Source: Gammaproteobacteria bacterium (GTDB lineage: Bacteria > Pseudomonadota > Gammaproteobacteria > Chromatiales > Chromatiaceae). Taken from it: a stretch of 64,000 nt of DNA. The DNA lies in the NCBI GenBank assembly GCA_020445415.1, contig JAGRGP010000015.1, positions 1 to 64,000 on the forward strand, written 5' to 3'. Positions 20,779 to 29,741 of the stretch are shown piece by piece. Positions within the stretch are counted from its first letter, which is position 1. Every line of letters starts with the position of its first letter. The notes under the pieces are model-generated. The model was not told the origin of the DNA and did not search any database. It was given only the letters and a program-made list of their open reading frames with translations. A program made the translations under genes and the position numbers.

Positions 20779-21826
20779 CAAAACCGGCGCTCCGGGAGAT
20801 ACCGCCCTTGAGTACATAAACGTCGAAACCCAGCTGCCTAAGCAAAAATGCTCCAACCGAGCTGCGTTGCCCAGAGTCACAATACAGCACATATTTTCGG
20901 AATCGATTCAACGTCGTTGCCTCCTCCCGCAAGCGGTGAAGTGGGATGTTGATCGTTCCTGGAAGTCCAAGCTTTTCAAACTCGCTTTCCAGTCTCACAT
21001 CAATCCGGATAGCACCTTCGCTTATCAAGTTGGAGGCAGCTTGTGCGTCTACCCAATCCAACAACGGTTCTTCCATGAGTTCGACGAAATCCTGCTTCGC
21101 TAGGCGCATCAGTTTACCGTCAGTTACCATAGTGACAGTGGCGTTTCTCGGAGCATCGGAGATCAGTGCTTCTTCACCAAAGCTATCGCAAGGGCCAAGT
21201 TCTGCCAACATGTGCTCGCCGCTGCCCACCGGGCGATAGACTTTGCACTTGCCCTGCTTGATGAAATAAAAATAATCTCCGGGTTCTCCAAAGGACAGGA
21301 TTGTATCCTTTGCCTTGACCGGCAACTCTTCCAGACGGGAAAAGAGGGATTGGATGTTCGCCGCCGGGAGTCTCAAAAATGCCGCGGTATTCAGCATCGA
21401 CATCATCCACTCTGTCTGTTCGGCATCTTTGCCGCCTGTTGAGCTGCGTTTTTCGCTGGGGGGCAGATCTGGGGAGAACTGTCCCCAGGCCAACAGTTTT
21501 TCCAGCAAGAGCGTATCTACCCAGGCGAGCGTTGCGCTCTCCGATACTACCTCCGCCTTGAACTGCCGGGGCTTGAAGTTGGCCAGGGCATAAAGAGATT
21601 CCTCGCTCCCAGCACTGATCTCGGCAGCTTGACGGTTGTGGGAGGTTTCCCGAATAGTACCGGACATCAAAAACACAGAATCCGTATCTTCGTCTCCTAT
21701 GTTAAAAACCACGTCACCGCATTGAAGCCGTGCGACCCGGGTACGAGAGGCGAGATGCAAGAGATTGTCATCGTAGAGGGCGCTAATTGGGATCAGCGTT
21801 CGGAATTTGTTCAGGTCCAGTTCCAT
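20762..21826 (-). CDS. Two cyclic-nucleotide-binding-like domains fused to a rhodanese domain
   Basis: The 354-residue cytoplasmic protein (no signal peptide) has a degenerate cNMP-type barrel at about 15-110, a better conserved one at about 155-255 (TILSFGEPGDYFYFIKQGKCKVYRP, LGPCDSFGEEALISDAPRNATVTM), and a C-terminal rhodanese domain (about 262-350). The latter has RIDVRLESEFEKLGLPGTINIPL and an active-site loop CDSGQRSS with the catalytic cysteine. The phosphate-binding cassette of the second barrel has GEEALI...RNATV, close to canonical FGE-(A/L)-R(A/N)A, so ligand binding is possible but unproven. Proteins with cNMP plus rhodanese domains are known in sulfur-metabolising gammaproteobacteria, but I know no assigned function. 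It is transcribed divergently from prfB and converges on tilS. Confidence 0.85.
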   Translation of the reverse strand: MELDLNKFRTLIPISALYDDNLLHLASRTRVARLQCGDVVFNIGDEDTDSVFLMSGTIRETSHNRQAAEISAGSEESLYALANFKPRQFKAEVVSESATLAWVDTLLLEKLLAWGQFSPDLPPSEKRSSTGGKDAEQTEWMMSMLNTAAFLRLPAANIQSLFSRLEELPVKAKDTILSFGEPGDYFYFIKQGKCKVYRPVGSGEHMLAELGPCDSFGEEALISDAPRNATVTMVTDGKLMRLAKQDFVELMEEPLLDWVDAQAASNLISEGAIRIDVRLESEFEKLGLPGTINIPLHRLREEATTLNRFRKYVLYCDSGQRSSVGAFLLRQLGFDVYVLKGGISRSAGFARPQG

Positions 21827-21986
21827 AAATTGACACCTAAAGAAAACGCAAGTATCGCTAGGTTGGATGTGCGGCCAAATTAATATATCGGCTAGTGGAA
21901 CATTCAGATAACCCTACAAAAATTAACACTTGCGGGCAATAGATGAGCGCTGTGCGGAAGGAAATAACAGATAACCGGTAGCGAAT

Positions 21987-22015
21987 TTCCGCGCTGGCCG
22001 CGAGTGTTGTAGAAT
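21987..22015 (+). promoter_or_regulatory. Candidate promoter of prfB
   Basis: TTCCGC (21987-21992) and TAGAAT (22010-22015) are 17 bases apart, which would start transcription near 22022, about 20 bases before the prfB ATG. The -10 is good and the -35 is weak. It lies in the intergenic space between the divergent cNMP/rhodanese gene and prfB. Confidence 0.35.
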
Positions 22016-22043
22016 CGGCCCTTCGTCTCAAGCGAGGTGCGGT

Positions 22044-23142
22044 ATGTTGGATTTAAATGCCACGGTAAATAAAATCAATGAGTTAAAAGGGAGATGTGAA
22101 TCCCTTAGGGGGTACCTTTGACTATCCTCTAAAGCACGAGCAACTCATCGAGGTATTGCGGGAGTTGGAGGACCCGGGAATCTGGAGCAATCCGGAATAT
22201 GCCCAGGAGCTAGGGAAGAAACGGGCCAGCCTCGAGGCAGTTGTCAACACACTCGATGATCTGGCCGGCTCATTGTCCGACGCGGAGGATCTGTTGAAGA
22301 TGGCGGCGGATGAGGGGGACGAGGAAACCGTTTCATCCGTTGATTCCGACCTTGTTGAATGTGAAAGAAAGGTTAGTGAACTGGAGTTCAGGAGGATGTT
22401 CTCCGGTGAGATGGATGGTTGCAATGCCTTTCTCGATATTCAAGCGGGATCGGGCGGCACCGAGGCTCAGGATTGGGCGGAGATGTTGCTGCGCATGTAC
22501 CTGCGCTGGGGCGAACAGCGCGGTTTTAAGACCGATCTGATAGAAGTCTCACCCGGTGAAGTGGCAGGGATTAAATCGGCGACGATAAAATTCGACGGTG
22601 ACTATGCGTTTGGTTGGCTGAGGACTGAAATCGGTGTGCACCGCCTGGTGCGGAAATCTCCTTTCGACTCAGGCAATCGTCGGCATACGTCGTTCGCCGC
22701 CGTATTTGTCTCTCCGGAAATTGATGACACAATCAAAATCGATATCAATCCAGCAGACCTTCGGATCGACGTATACCGTGCCAGTGGCGCGGGTGGACAG
22801 CACGTTAATCGCACAGAATCGGCGGTTCGTATTACCCACTATCCCAGCGGGGTCGTCGTGCAATGCCAAAATGACCGTTCTCAACACAAGAATAAAGACC
22901 AGGCCATGAAGCAGTTGAAGTCTAAGCTGTACGAGCTGGAAATCCAAAAACGTAGCGCTGATCAGCAAGCCCTCGAAGAGACCAAATCGGATATCGGCTG
23001 GGGCAGTCAGATTCGCTCCTACGTGCTGGACCAGTCGCGAATCAAAGACCTGCGCACCGGGGTCGAGACAGGCAATACACAGGCGGTGCTCGATGGTGGC
23101 CTGGATATGTTTATCGAGGCCAGTCTTAAGAGTGGCATGTAA
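22044..23142 (+). CDS. prfB: Peptide chain release factor 2 (programmed +1 frameshift)
   Basis: RF2 recognises UAA and UGA and triggers peptide release. The gene is split in two frames. Codons 1-25 run from ATG 22044 ([20 protein letters not shown] then LRGYL) to an in-frame TGA at 22119-22121; the rest continues in the +1 frame from GAC 22120. The joined product is 365 residues, the E. coli RF2 length. The conserved GGQ loop is in [20 protein letters not shown], and [18 protein letters not shown] follows. A SPF-type stop-codon-recognition motif is expected just before GGQ, and [15 protein letters not shown] is present. The open frame beginning at GTG 22096 lacks the first exon-like part and is not the true start. 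Confidence 0.97.
22107..22122 (+). promoter_or_regulatory. prfB autoregulatory frameshift site
   Basis: The sequence AGGGGGTACCTTTGAC contains all known elements: the internal Shine-Dalgarno AGGGGG (22107-22112), a 3-base spacer, slippery CTT (22116-22118), in-frame TGA and a following C. In E. coli this shifts ribosomes +1 when RF2 is scarce, so RF2 controls its own synthesis. Confidence 0.95.
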
Positions 23143-23233
23143 GACGACAGCGATTTTCACAGGTAGAAAGCGCGTAGACAGTTTCCGTTTCGCTCCCTGA
23201 CGGGAACGTCGCAGAACCGGATGATTTAATGAA

Positions 23234-24730
23234 ATGACTGAAGAGAACCCTGATGAGAACAAGTTGATCGCGCAGCGCCGTGAGAAACTAAATCAAATAC
23301 GGGAGCGGGGTACCGCCTTTCCCAATGATTTTCGCCGCAATGTGGTCGCGGGAGAGTTGCATGCCGAGTATGGTGCCAAAGATCCCGAGGAACTTGATGC
23401 CCTGGCGATCCGGGTAAAGGTTGCGGGTAGGCTGATGAGCCGACGTATCATGGGCAAGGCCAGCTTCGCTCATCTTCAGGATATGTCCGGGCAGATACAA
23501 CTTTTTGTACAGCGCGATTTGCTATCTCCCGGTGTCTACAACGAGTTATTCAAAAAGGATCTTGATGTCGGCGATATCCTGGGCGCCGAAGGCCAGTTGT
23601 TCAAAACTCGTACCGGTGAGCTGTCTGTACGCTGCGACGAACTGCATCTCCTCACCAAGTCGCTGCGTCCGCTGCCGGAAAAGTTCCACGGGTTGACCGA
23701 CCAGGAGCAGCGGTACCGTCAACGCTATCTCGATCTCATCATGAACGAAACATCCCGGGAAACGTTCCGGATACGGACCCGAATTGTGCAGTTCATGAGG
23801 GACTATTTAAACGCAAAGGGATTTCTCGAAGTAGAGACACCGATGATGCAGGCGATACCCGGTGGAGCCACGGCGCGGCCGTTTCTCACCCATCATAATG
23901 CCCTCGATATGCAGCTATTTCTGAGAATCGCTCCGGAGTTGTATCTCAAACGGTTGGTGGTGGGAGGGTTTGAGCGAGTCTATGAGATCAATAGAAACTT
24001 CCGTAACGAAGGACTTTCGACCCGCCACAATCCCGAATTTACCATGCTCGAGTTTTATCAGGCTTACGCAGATTACCATGACCTTATGGATCTCACAGAG
24101 GAGATGATCCGCGACATGGCTAACACCATTCTGGGAGGAACGGCGTTGCGTTACCAGGGTGATGAGTTCGATTTTGCCCAACCGTTTAGCCGCATGACGG
24201 TACAGGAGTCAATACTGCACTTTAATCCTCAGATCGCACCTGACCAGTTGCGGGACCCTGCCCAGGCCCGGCTCGTCGCGGAAAAGCTTGGTATTTCCTT
24301 GAAAGACAGTTATGGATTAGGCAAGGTGCAGATCGAGATATTCGAGAAGACCGTAGAGCATCGTTTGTCGTCGCCGACATTTATCACCGCCTATCCTACC
24401 GAAGTCTCCCCATTGGCCCGTCGTAATGACAACGACCCATCGGTAACCGATCGTTTCGAGTTTTTTGTTGGAGGACGGGAGATCGCCAATGGGTTCTCTG
24501 AGCTCAATGATGCCGAGGATCAGGCCGAGCGATTTCGCTGGCAGGTGGAGGAGAAGGAGGCAGGCGATGATGAGGCGATGCATTATGACGCGGATTATAT
24601 TCGTGCCCTGGAACATGGCATGCCGCCAACTGCCGGGGAGGGCATCGGCGTTGACCGCTTAGTAATGCTGTTTACCGACTCACCGTCAATCCGCGATGTA
24701 CTGCTATTTCCCCATCTGCGCCCCGAGTAG
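23234..24730 (+). CDS. lysS: Lysyl-tRNA synthetase (class II)
   Basis: Charges tRNA-Lys with lysine. The 498-residue protein has an N-terminal OB-fold anticodon-binding domain (about 55-150; [21 protein letters not shown]) and the class II catalytic core with motif 1 ([21 protein letters not shown]), motif 2 ([26 protein letters not shown]) and motif 3 ([14 protein letters not shown]). It lies downstream of prfB, as in E. coli (prfB-lysS). Confidence 0.98.
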   Translation: MTEENPDENKLIAQRREKLNQIRERGTAFPNDFRRNVVAGELHAEYGAKDPEELDALAIRVKVAGRLMSRRIMGKASFAHLQDMSGQIQLFVQRDLLSPGVYNELFKKDLDVGDILGAEGQLFKTRTGELSVRCDELHLLTKSLRPLPEKFHGLTDQEQRYRQRYLDLIMNETSRETFRIRTRIVQFMRDYLNAKGFLEVETPMMQAIPGGATARPFLTHHNALDMQLFLRIAPELYLKRLVVGGFERVYEINRNFRNEGLSTRHNPEFTMLEFYQAYADYHDLMDLTEEMIRDMANTILGGTALRYQGDEFDFAQPFSRMTVQESILHFNPQIAPDQLRDPAQARLVAEKLGISLKDSYGLGKVQIEIFEKTVEHRLSSPTFITAYPTEVSPLARRNDNDPSVTDRFEFFVGGREIANGFSELNDAEDQAERFRWQVEEKEAGDDEAMHYDADYIRALEHGMPPTAGEGIGVDRLVMLFTDSPSIRDVLLFPHLRPE

Positions 24731-24755
24731 CCGGACAGCCCTTCGCCCCCGAGGT

Positions 24756-25223
24756 CTAATCTTCACCGATGAAGCACTGGGAGAGAAAGGTATCCAAACC
24801 AACCTCATCGGCGTATGCCTTTAGCAGCTTGGGTCTGGCACCCTTTGCCTTAACCTGGAATATTCTTTCGGGGTCTGCCGGCAGGTGGGAGTAGCGCCCA
24901 GCAGGTATTTTGATTTTGACTACGGCTTTTTTACGCCGAACCTTTTTCTTGACAGCCGCTTTTTTCTTGGTGGTGACCCGGCGTACCCTGGGTGGAGCCT
25001 TTGCTTGTTCTCGGTCGACCTTAGTTAAGACCCTCCGGAAGTCTTTGACGAAGCAACGCACATAGGCCTCAAAGGTAATTCCCGCTTCTTCAAGACTGGA
25101 AAGCATCTGGGCATGAGCGCTCTCCATCGCTTCCTGCTCTATCAGTTCACGTTCTTGTTGTGCCTCCAAGCTGGCTAGTCGGCTGCGCAATGATTCAATT
25201 TCTTTTTGTCGTCGATTCGTCAT
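24756..25223 (-). CDS. Putative H-NS-like nucleoid protein with basic linker
   Basis: A 155-residue protein with three regions. Residues ~3-45 form a charged heptad-rich coiled coil. A very basic linker at ~80-105 (KKKAAVKKKVRRKKAVVKIK) resembles histone-H1-like tails. The C-terminal segment (RYSHLPADPERIF, then KAKGARPKLLKAYADEVGLD and TFL) resembles the H-NS C-terminal pattern (P-A-D/N-P ... G-x-x-P-K-W/L-(x)-L ... L-D-x-F/L-L). Coiled-coil oligomerisation plus a C-terminal DNA-binding module fits an H-NS/HvrA-type xenogeneic silencer, but the usual GRGRKP AT-hook reads KGARPK here, so this is a tentative call. ATG 25223 is chosen over TTG 25232. It is probably monocistronic. Confidence 0.5.
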   Translation of the reverse strand: MTNRRQKEIESLRSRLASLEAQQERELIEQEAMESAHAQMLSSLEEAGITFEAYVRCFVKDFRRVLTKVDREQAKAPPRVRRVTTKKKAAVKKKVRRKKAVVKIKIPAGRYSHLPADPERIFQVKAKGARPKLLKAYADEVGLDTFLSQCFIGED

Positions 25224-25566
25224 TCTTTCCAACCCTTTGATAAGTAATCAGCAGCCTAAACCGTATTGTCGACCGGATGCGAGGTCCCAACTTTGAGAGT
25301 TTTAAAATCAGGTCAATATCTAATAGCTTAACAAAAAGATCGTCGAATTTCCTGATTGGCAAAAGCGCTGGCGTTAACCCAATACGGCCTTAGCTACGCG
25401 GTATGAGGCGATCCCAGGCTCACTGCGGTAAGTCCGTTTCGCACGGGCTCGTCCACTGATGCACCACTCTTAAAATTAATGACTGGCAATAATGACGCGG
25501 TCTTGCCATGAGTCTGCTAACCCAATCCAAAACCCAACTGATGATCACTGAAGCCATTAGGCAGGA
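25224..25566. other. Intergenic region, no gene seen
   Basis: This 343-base gap between the H-NS-like gene and the HDOD gene (both minus strand) contains no open frame with family similarity. It must hold the promoter of the H-NS-like gene and the transcription end of the HDOD gene. I see no strong hairpin with a T tract and no clear -35/-10 pair. Confidence 0.5.
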
Positions 25567-26409
25567 TTAGAGAAAAAACTGTTTGACCTCTTCCACGTCT
25601 TCCGCCACGCCTTCGATATCGATAACCTCAACCTCGGGCTCCAGCCCCAGCTTTCTGAAGGCAGGAATATCGCCCCAACCATCGACCAGAAGATCGTCAA
25701 CATGACTTGTGGTTTGCAACTTTGCGACCAATACGATATCCACGTAATCTGCGGCGCTACCGCCATCGTAGGCAAGGTTGCTGCAGTGCTCGGGCACCCG
25801 TACCAAACTCTCCGGAAAGCCCCAGGTTTCGAGAATTTGCCGGCCGATCGCGGGATTTAGGTTGGTCACAAACTTATCAAGTACCTCAGGATTTGCCATC
25901 AGGAGCGGATGGGATTCCGCCATGGTTAAGATTGGGAGGCAACCAATATTGTGGACCAATCCAGCCAACATCGCCTGGTCTTTGTCGATATGCTTGACCG
26001 ACTGGGCCAATACTCGGCTAATCGCGGCCACTTGAACACTGTCTTCCCAGATTTTTCTGAGGCGTTTGTCCAAGGTATCGGATGTGGCCTGGAAGATTTG
26101 CTTCATCGCCAGGCTGACCACCAAACTCCGTACCAGCTTCATACCAAGGCGGGTAACCGCCATTTGGATCGTATCAATACTGACTCTGCCGCGGTAGAGG
26201 GGGCTATTGGCAACCTGTAGCAGCCGTGCCGAGAGGGCTGCATCGGTGGCAACCATGTCGGCGATCTTGTGAGCGCTGGCGTTGTCTTCCTCCACTGCGG
26301 CTCTAATCCTGAGCGCGACTTCCGGCAGTGTCGGCAGGGTGATACGGTTGCCCCGGATCGCGGCGTTCAGCTGGCTGGAGAACTCCTCCTGGGTAATCAT
26401 CGTTGCCAT
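25567..26409 (-). CDS. HDOD domain protein
   Basis: The 280-residue protein consists of one HDOD domain (a catalytically poor relative of HD phosphohydrolases used in signalling). Visible motifs are LPTLPEVALRIRAAVEEDNASAHKIADMVATDAALSARLLQVANSPLYRG (positions ~25-75, typical of HDOD) and AMLAGLVHNIGCLPIL, where the usual HD is HN, consistent with loss of the metal-binding pair. ATG 26409 follows AGGA by six bases and starts one base after the ygfZ stop, so the two form an operon. HDOD proteins often act in motility, c-di-GMP or stress signalling; its partner is unknown. Confidence 0.85.
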   Translation of the reverse strand: MATMITQEEFSSQLNAAIRGNRITLPTLPEVALRIRAAVEEDNASAHKIADMVATDAALSARLLQVANSPLYRGRVSIDTIQMAVTRLGMKLVRSLVVSLAMKQIFQATSDTLDKRLRKIWEDSVQVAAISRVLAQSVKHIDKDQAMLAGLVHNIGCLPILTMAESHPLLMANPEVLDKFVTNLNPAIGRQILETWGFPESLVRVPEHCSNLAYDGGSAADYVDIVLVAKLQTTSHVDDLLVDGWGDIPAFRKLGLEPEVEVIDIEGVAEDVEEVKQFFL

Positions 26410-26410
26410 G

Positions 26411-27460
26411 TCATTCCTGTTCAAAGCTGTAGGGTAGTTGTTGGAACATCAGTCGTGGTCCATTGCTATCGCATAAATGAACGTCATCCGACTCGAAGCT
26501 GGCAATCTCCAGGACGGATAATAATTCGTATCCACCTTCTGGTGAGGGCTGGGCGTCCACGATTTTCCCCGCCCCCTGTCCGGACTGACTTCCTTTCGCG
26601 TAAACCTCATCACCGGGCTTGGGCGTGGTGTTGGAATCTACTCGGGCAAGATACATACGGCGCTTCAATTTTCCCAGGTATTTCATACGGGCAACTACTT
26701 CCTGGCCGGTATAACAACCCTTGGTAAAACTGATGCCGTTAAGCAGATGCATGTTCGTCATCTGGGGCACAAAAGCCTCACTCGTTGCGCCAACGATAAC
26801 TCCAATTCCAGCACGTATATCGAGGAGCGACCAGTATCCTAGATCCCCCGGTATGGCCTTGGCCGAGAGCTTCCGCCACAAGTCTGTCATGGGCCCGTAT
26901 TCCCCAACCAGTTCAAAGCGTGGAACTGTACCTGGGTGGCGCAGCAATGAAATGCCACCTGTTTGTACCGACTCCCATGGGTCACCTGGAATACTATCCA
27001 GTTGTTCCCGGAGTCTTTCAGGGGCGGAGTCTCCCGCAAATCCAAATCTGCACAGCTCATCGCTTGCATCTTCGATCTTTACCTTGGACATGAGGATGTA
27101 CATAGGCAGACGTTTGAGAAGCATTTGATGGGTGTCCGCGGGCATTTGCAATAAATAGGACTGCTGTCTACGAAATACTACGAAATTAGCCAGCATTCTG
27201 CCCTTTGGTGTACAGTGCCCAGCAATCTGAAACCGGTTCTCGCTTACATTCCTGATGTCATTGGTAATCTGTCCTTGCAGAAACTTTTCCGCATCTTCTC
27301 CGCTGACGAGAATCAACTTCAGGGGTGAAAGATTCACCAGGACACTAGCCTTATTATCTGGCGCAACGCGATCCATGGCGGGCGAAACCCGATTCCCAGG
27401 CTCGCGCAGACCATCAAGAAATGCCTCCCATCGATTATTCATAGCGGCGGTATCCCTCAT
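26411..27460 (-). CDS. ygfZ: YgfZ-family folate-binding protein
   Basis: A tetrahydrofolate-dependent protein related to the glycine-cleavage T protein, needed for activity of some Fe-S enzymes such as MiaB. The 349-residue product has LILVSGEDAEKFLQGQITNDI in its N-terminal third and the family signature KGCYTGQEVVARM (Cys essential in E. coli YgfZ) at about residues 248-260. The start could be ATG 27460 or the in-frame ATG 27442; both precede the conserved part. It lies upstream of the HDOD gene. Confidence 0.93.
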   Translation of the reverse strand: MRDTAAMNNRWEAFLDGLREPGNRVSPAMDRVAPDNKASVLVNLSPLKLILVSGEDAEKFLQGQITNDIRNVSENRFQIAGHCTPKGRMLANFVVFRRQQSYLLQMPADTHQMLLKRLPMYILMSKVKIEDASDELCRFGFAGDSAPERLREQLDSIPGDPWESVQTGGISLLRHPGTVPRFELVGEYGPMTDLWRKLSAKAIPGDLGYWSLLDIRAGIGVIVGATSEAFVPQMTNMHLLNGISFTKGCYTGQEVVARMKYLGKLKRRMYLARVDSNTTPKPGDEVYAKGSQSGQGAGKIVDAQPSPEGGYELLSVLEIASFESDDVHLCDSNGPRLMFQQLPYSFEQE

Positions 27461-27600
27461 ATCTTCAGCAGCTTCGGGGATGATAAGAGAATTACGGCCA
27501 GGTGTCAGGCAAATTTAAAGACTGGTAACTGCACAATCTATGAGACTATTTGCGGTTCATACCACAGACAGCATTTTTACCCTTAGCCTTGGATGACATC

Positions 27601-29421
27601 ATGCCCGAATTCGAACCCACTCCCGGTTGTCTCGTGTTGTACAGGGCCGGGCCGGCACTGGTGACCGGGATTGGGGAAAAGATCGAAATTGCGCTCCCTG
27701 GGGATAAGGCGAAACGGGTTCGTATCAAGGATATCGTCGTTTTACATCCCGGCCCGCTGCAGGATTTTTCGGAACTTGAACAGGATTCCGGTGACGTCTG
27801 GGAAGCCTGGGAGCTCATTGCGGGTGAGGCGGTCAGCCTCCGCGAGTTAGCCGAGCTGCTCTACGGCGAATTTACCCCCGCTGCCGCATGGGGAGGGTGG
27901 TGTGAGCTAGCCAGGGGCCTCGTTTTCGAAGGCACCCCGGACCGTGTCATCGCCCGGGAGAAGAGGCTCATCGATCGCGATATCGCGGACCGGGACGCAA
28001 AGGCTACTGCCCAACGTGAATGGGAAGGGCTTCTGGATCGGTTGCAGCGGGGTGTCATCGAAGCCGGGGATGCCGACCGATTGAAAGAGGTGGAGAAGTT
28101 GGCTCTGGCCCAGTCACAGCACAGCAGAATCCTAGCGGCGCTGGGCCTACCGGAGTCTCCTGAAGCTGCTCATCGGCTACTGGTCCGGGTGGGAGTCTGG
28201 AAGCCATATACCAATCCATATCCACTGCGGTTGGGTGTCTCGATCAAAAATCCATCTTCAGCGTGCAGCTCGATACCGGATGAGCCGCGAGTAGATCTGA
28301 CCCATTTGCCCGCGTTTGCCATTGATGACCAAGGCAGCGATGATCCGGACGATGCGGTCAGTCTCGATGGCCAGCGCATTTGGGTTCATGTGGCAGATGT
28401 GTCGGCGCTGGTTACTCCCGGATCGGCGCTGGACAGTGAGGCTCGGGACCGGGGTGCCAATCTGTATCTACCCGAAAAAATGATCTACATGTTACCACCT
28501 CAGCTGACGCAGCTCCTGGGCCTGGGGTTGGCAGATGTTTCCCCGGCGCTATCGTTTGGGTTCCGGCTGTCCGAACAGATGGAGCCGATTGATCTGCAAA
28601 TTGTTCCGTCCCGGGTGAGGGTTCAACGAAAAAGCTACTCGGATGTGGAGCGGATGCTGACCGAATCACCATTCTCGGAGCTCATCATGTTGGCTGAATG
28701 TTTTCGACAGCGTCGATTACGGGCGGGGGCAATGTCACTGCAGCTGCCGGAAACCAGAGTGCGAGTCACTCGGGAGAGTGACGTTGAGATTAAACCGGTG
28801 GCAAAACTGGCCAGCCGCGAGATGGTTACCGAACTGATGCTGATGGCCGGTGAGGCGGTGGCCCGTCATGCAATGCAGAATCATATTCCTATCCCCTTTA
28901 CCCTTCAAAGTGCTCCAGATATCAGTGAGATCCCTACCGATTTGGCCGGAATGTATGCCTGTAGGCGTCAGTTGAGACCCTCTCGTCAAGGCACGCAGGA
29001 AGGTCCCCATAGCGGTCTCGGACTCGAAGTCTATGCTCGTGCGACTAGCCCGTTGCGGCGCTACCTGGATCTGGTCGTCCATCAGCAATTGCGCGCCCAC
29101 TTGAGGGGCGCGAATCTCTTAACCTTGCCGGAGATTTCGGAGCGGGTTAATGCTTCCGAGCCCGGTGTGATCGCGGTGAGAAAGACGGAGCGTCTGTCCA
29201 ATTTGCATTGGAAACTGGTCTACCTGAGGAACCATCCCGGGTGGCGTGGACGAGCCATCGTGGTCGGGAAGCAAGAGCGGCGCAAAATTCTGATACTTCC
29301 GGAGTTGGCGTTAGAAACCAGAATTAGCGGAGGCCCAGACCTATCGCTGAACCAAGAGCTGGAGGTGGTTCTCAGGAAGGTGGATATTCCGGATCAGATG
29401 GCATGGTTTAAATTGGCGTGA
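27601..29421 (+). CDS. RNase II-family 3'-5' exoribonuclease (RNB domain)
   Basis: Degrades RNA processively from the 3' end. The RNB core carries the catalytic aspartates in FAIDDQGSDDPDDAVSLDG, followed by IWVHVADVSALVTPGSALD, ARDRGANLYLPEKMIYMLPP and the late signature YARATSPLRRYLDLVVHQQL. From ATG 27601 the protein has 606 residues. The N-terminal part does not look like a normal pair of cold-shock domains, and the C-terminus (last ~60 residues) is a short S1-like segment. This resembles the compact RNase II-type enzymes of Pseudomonas-like and cyanobacterial lineages rather than RNase R (~800). TTG 27550 would add 17 residues. It is divergent from ygfZ. Confidence 0.9.
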   Translation: MPEFEPTPGCLVLYRAGPALVTGIGEKIEIALPGDKAKRVRIKDIVVLHPGPLQDFSELEQDSGDVWEAWELIAGEAVSLRELAELLYGEFTPAAAWGGWCELARGLVFEGTPDRVIAREKRLIDRDIADRDAKATAQREWEGLLDRLQRGVIEAGDADRLKEVEKLALAQSQHSRILAALGLPESPEAAHRLLVRVGVWKPYTNPYPLRLGVSIKNPSSACSSIPDEPRVDLTHLPAFAIDDQGSDDPDDAVSLDGQRIWVHVADVSALVTPGSALDSEARDRGANLYLPEKMIYMLPPQLTQLLGLGLADVSPALSFGFRLSEQMEPIDLQIVPSRVRVQRKSYSDVERMLTESPFSELIMLAECFRQRRLRAGAMSLQLPETRVRVTRESDVEIKPVAKLASREMVTELMLMAGEAVARHAMQNHIPIPFTLQSAPDISEIPTDLAGMYACRRQLRPSRQGTQEGPHSGLGLEVYARATSPLRRYLDLVVHQQLRAHLRGANLLTLPEISERVNASEPGVIAVRKTERLSNLHWKLVYLRNHPGWRGRAIVVGKQERRKILILPELALETRISGGPDLSLNQELEVVLRKVDIPDQMAWFKLA

Positions 29422-29543
29422 GCGGTTTTTGTTTGCTGGCAAGACCGGATAGAATTTAGTCCCAGTAACCGAGTCCGGAGAAGCTTGTCTTTGTTCGGGG
29501 GTACTCGCCGACAATAATTACATCATTACGAGGAGACCGAGAC

Positions 29544-29741
29544 ATGAGTGGATCAGAGGAGAGCAAGCCACTTAGCAGTCCACACTTGAAAGGGTCAGCC
29601 ACGGAGTTTGCCGCATATTGCGAACAGGAATTCGAACGCCGGAGAAACTCCAGCGAACCATTTGATGAAAAACTATTTACCGATACGGTCGCGATGGTGC
29701 TTAAGCGTCTTCGTACTATCGAGCACGAGGGCGGGCTATGA
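29544..29741 (+). CDS. Small protein preceding SMC-like ATPase
   Basis: A 65-residue acidic, soluble protein (SGSEESKPLSSPHLKGSATE, then EFAAYCEQEFERRRN) with no signal peptide or membrane segment. I recognise no family. Its start has GAGGAGACCGAGAC upstream, and its stop overlaps the ATPase start in an ATGA, so translational coupling is likely. A helical DEKLFTDTVAMVLKRLRTIE tail may be a partner-binding helix (inference). Confidence 0.7.
   Translation: MSGSEESKPLSSPHLKGSATEFAAYCEQEFERRRNSSEPFDEKLFTDTVAMVLKRLRTIEHEGGL

Noticed and set aside
22096-23142. prfB called from GTG 22096
   Set aside because: This omits the first 25 codons and the programmed frameshift; the real start is ATG 22044.
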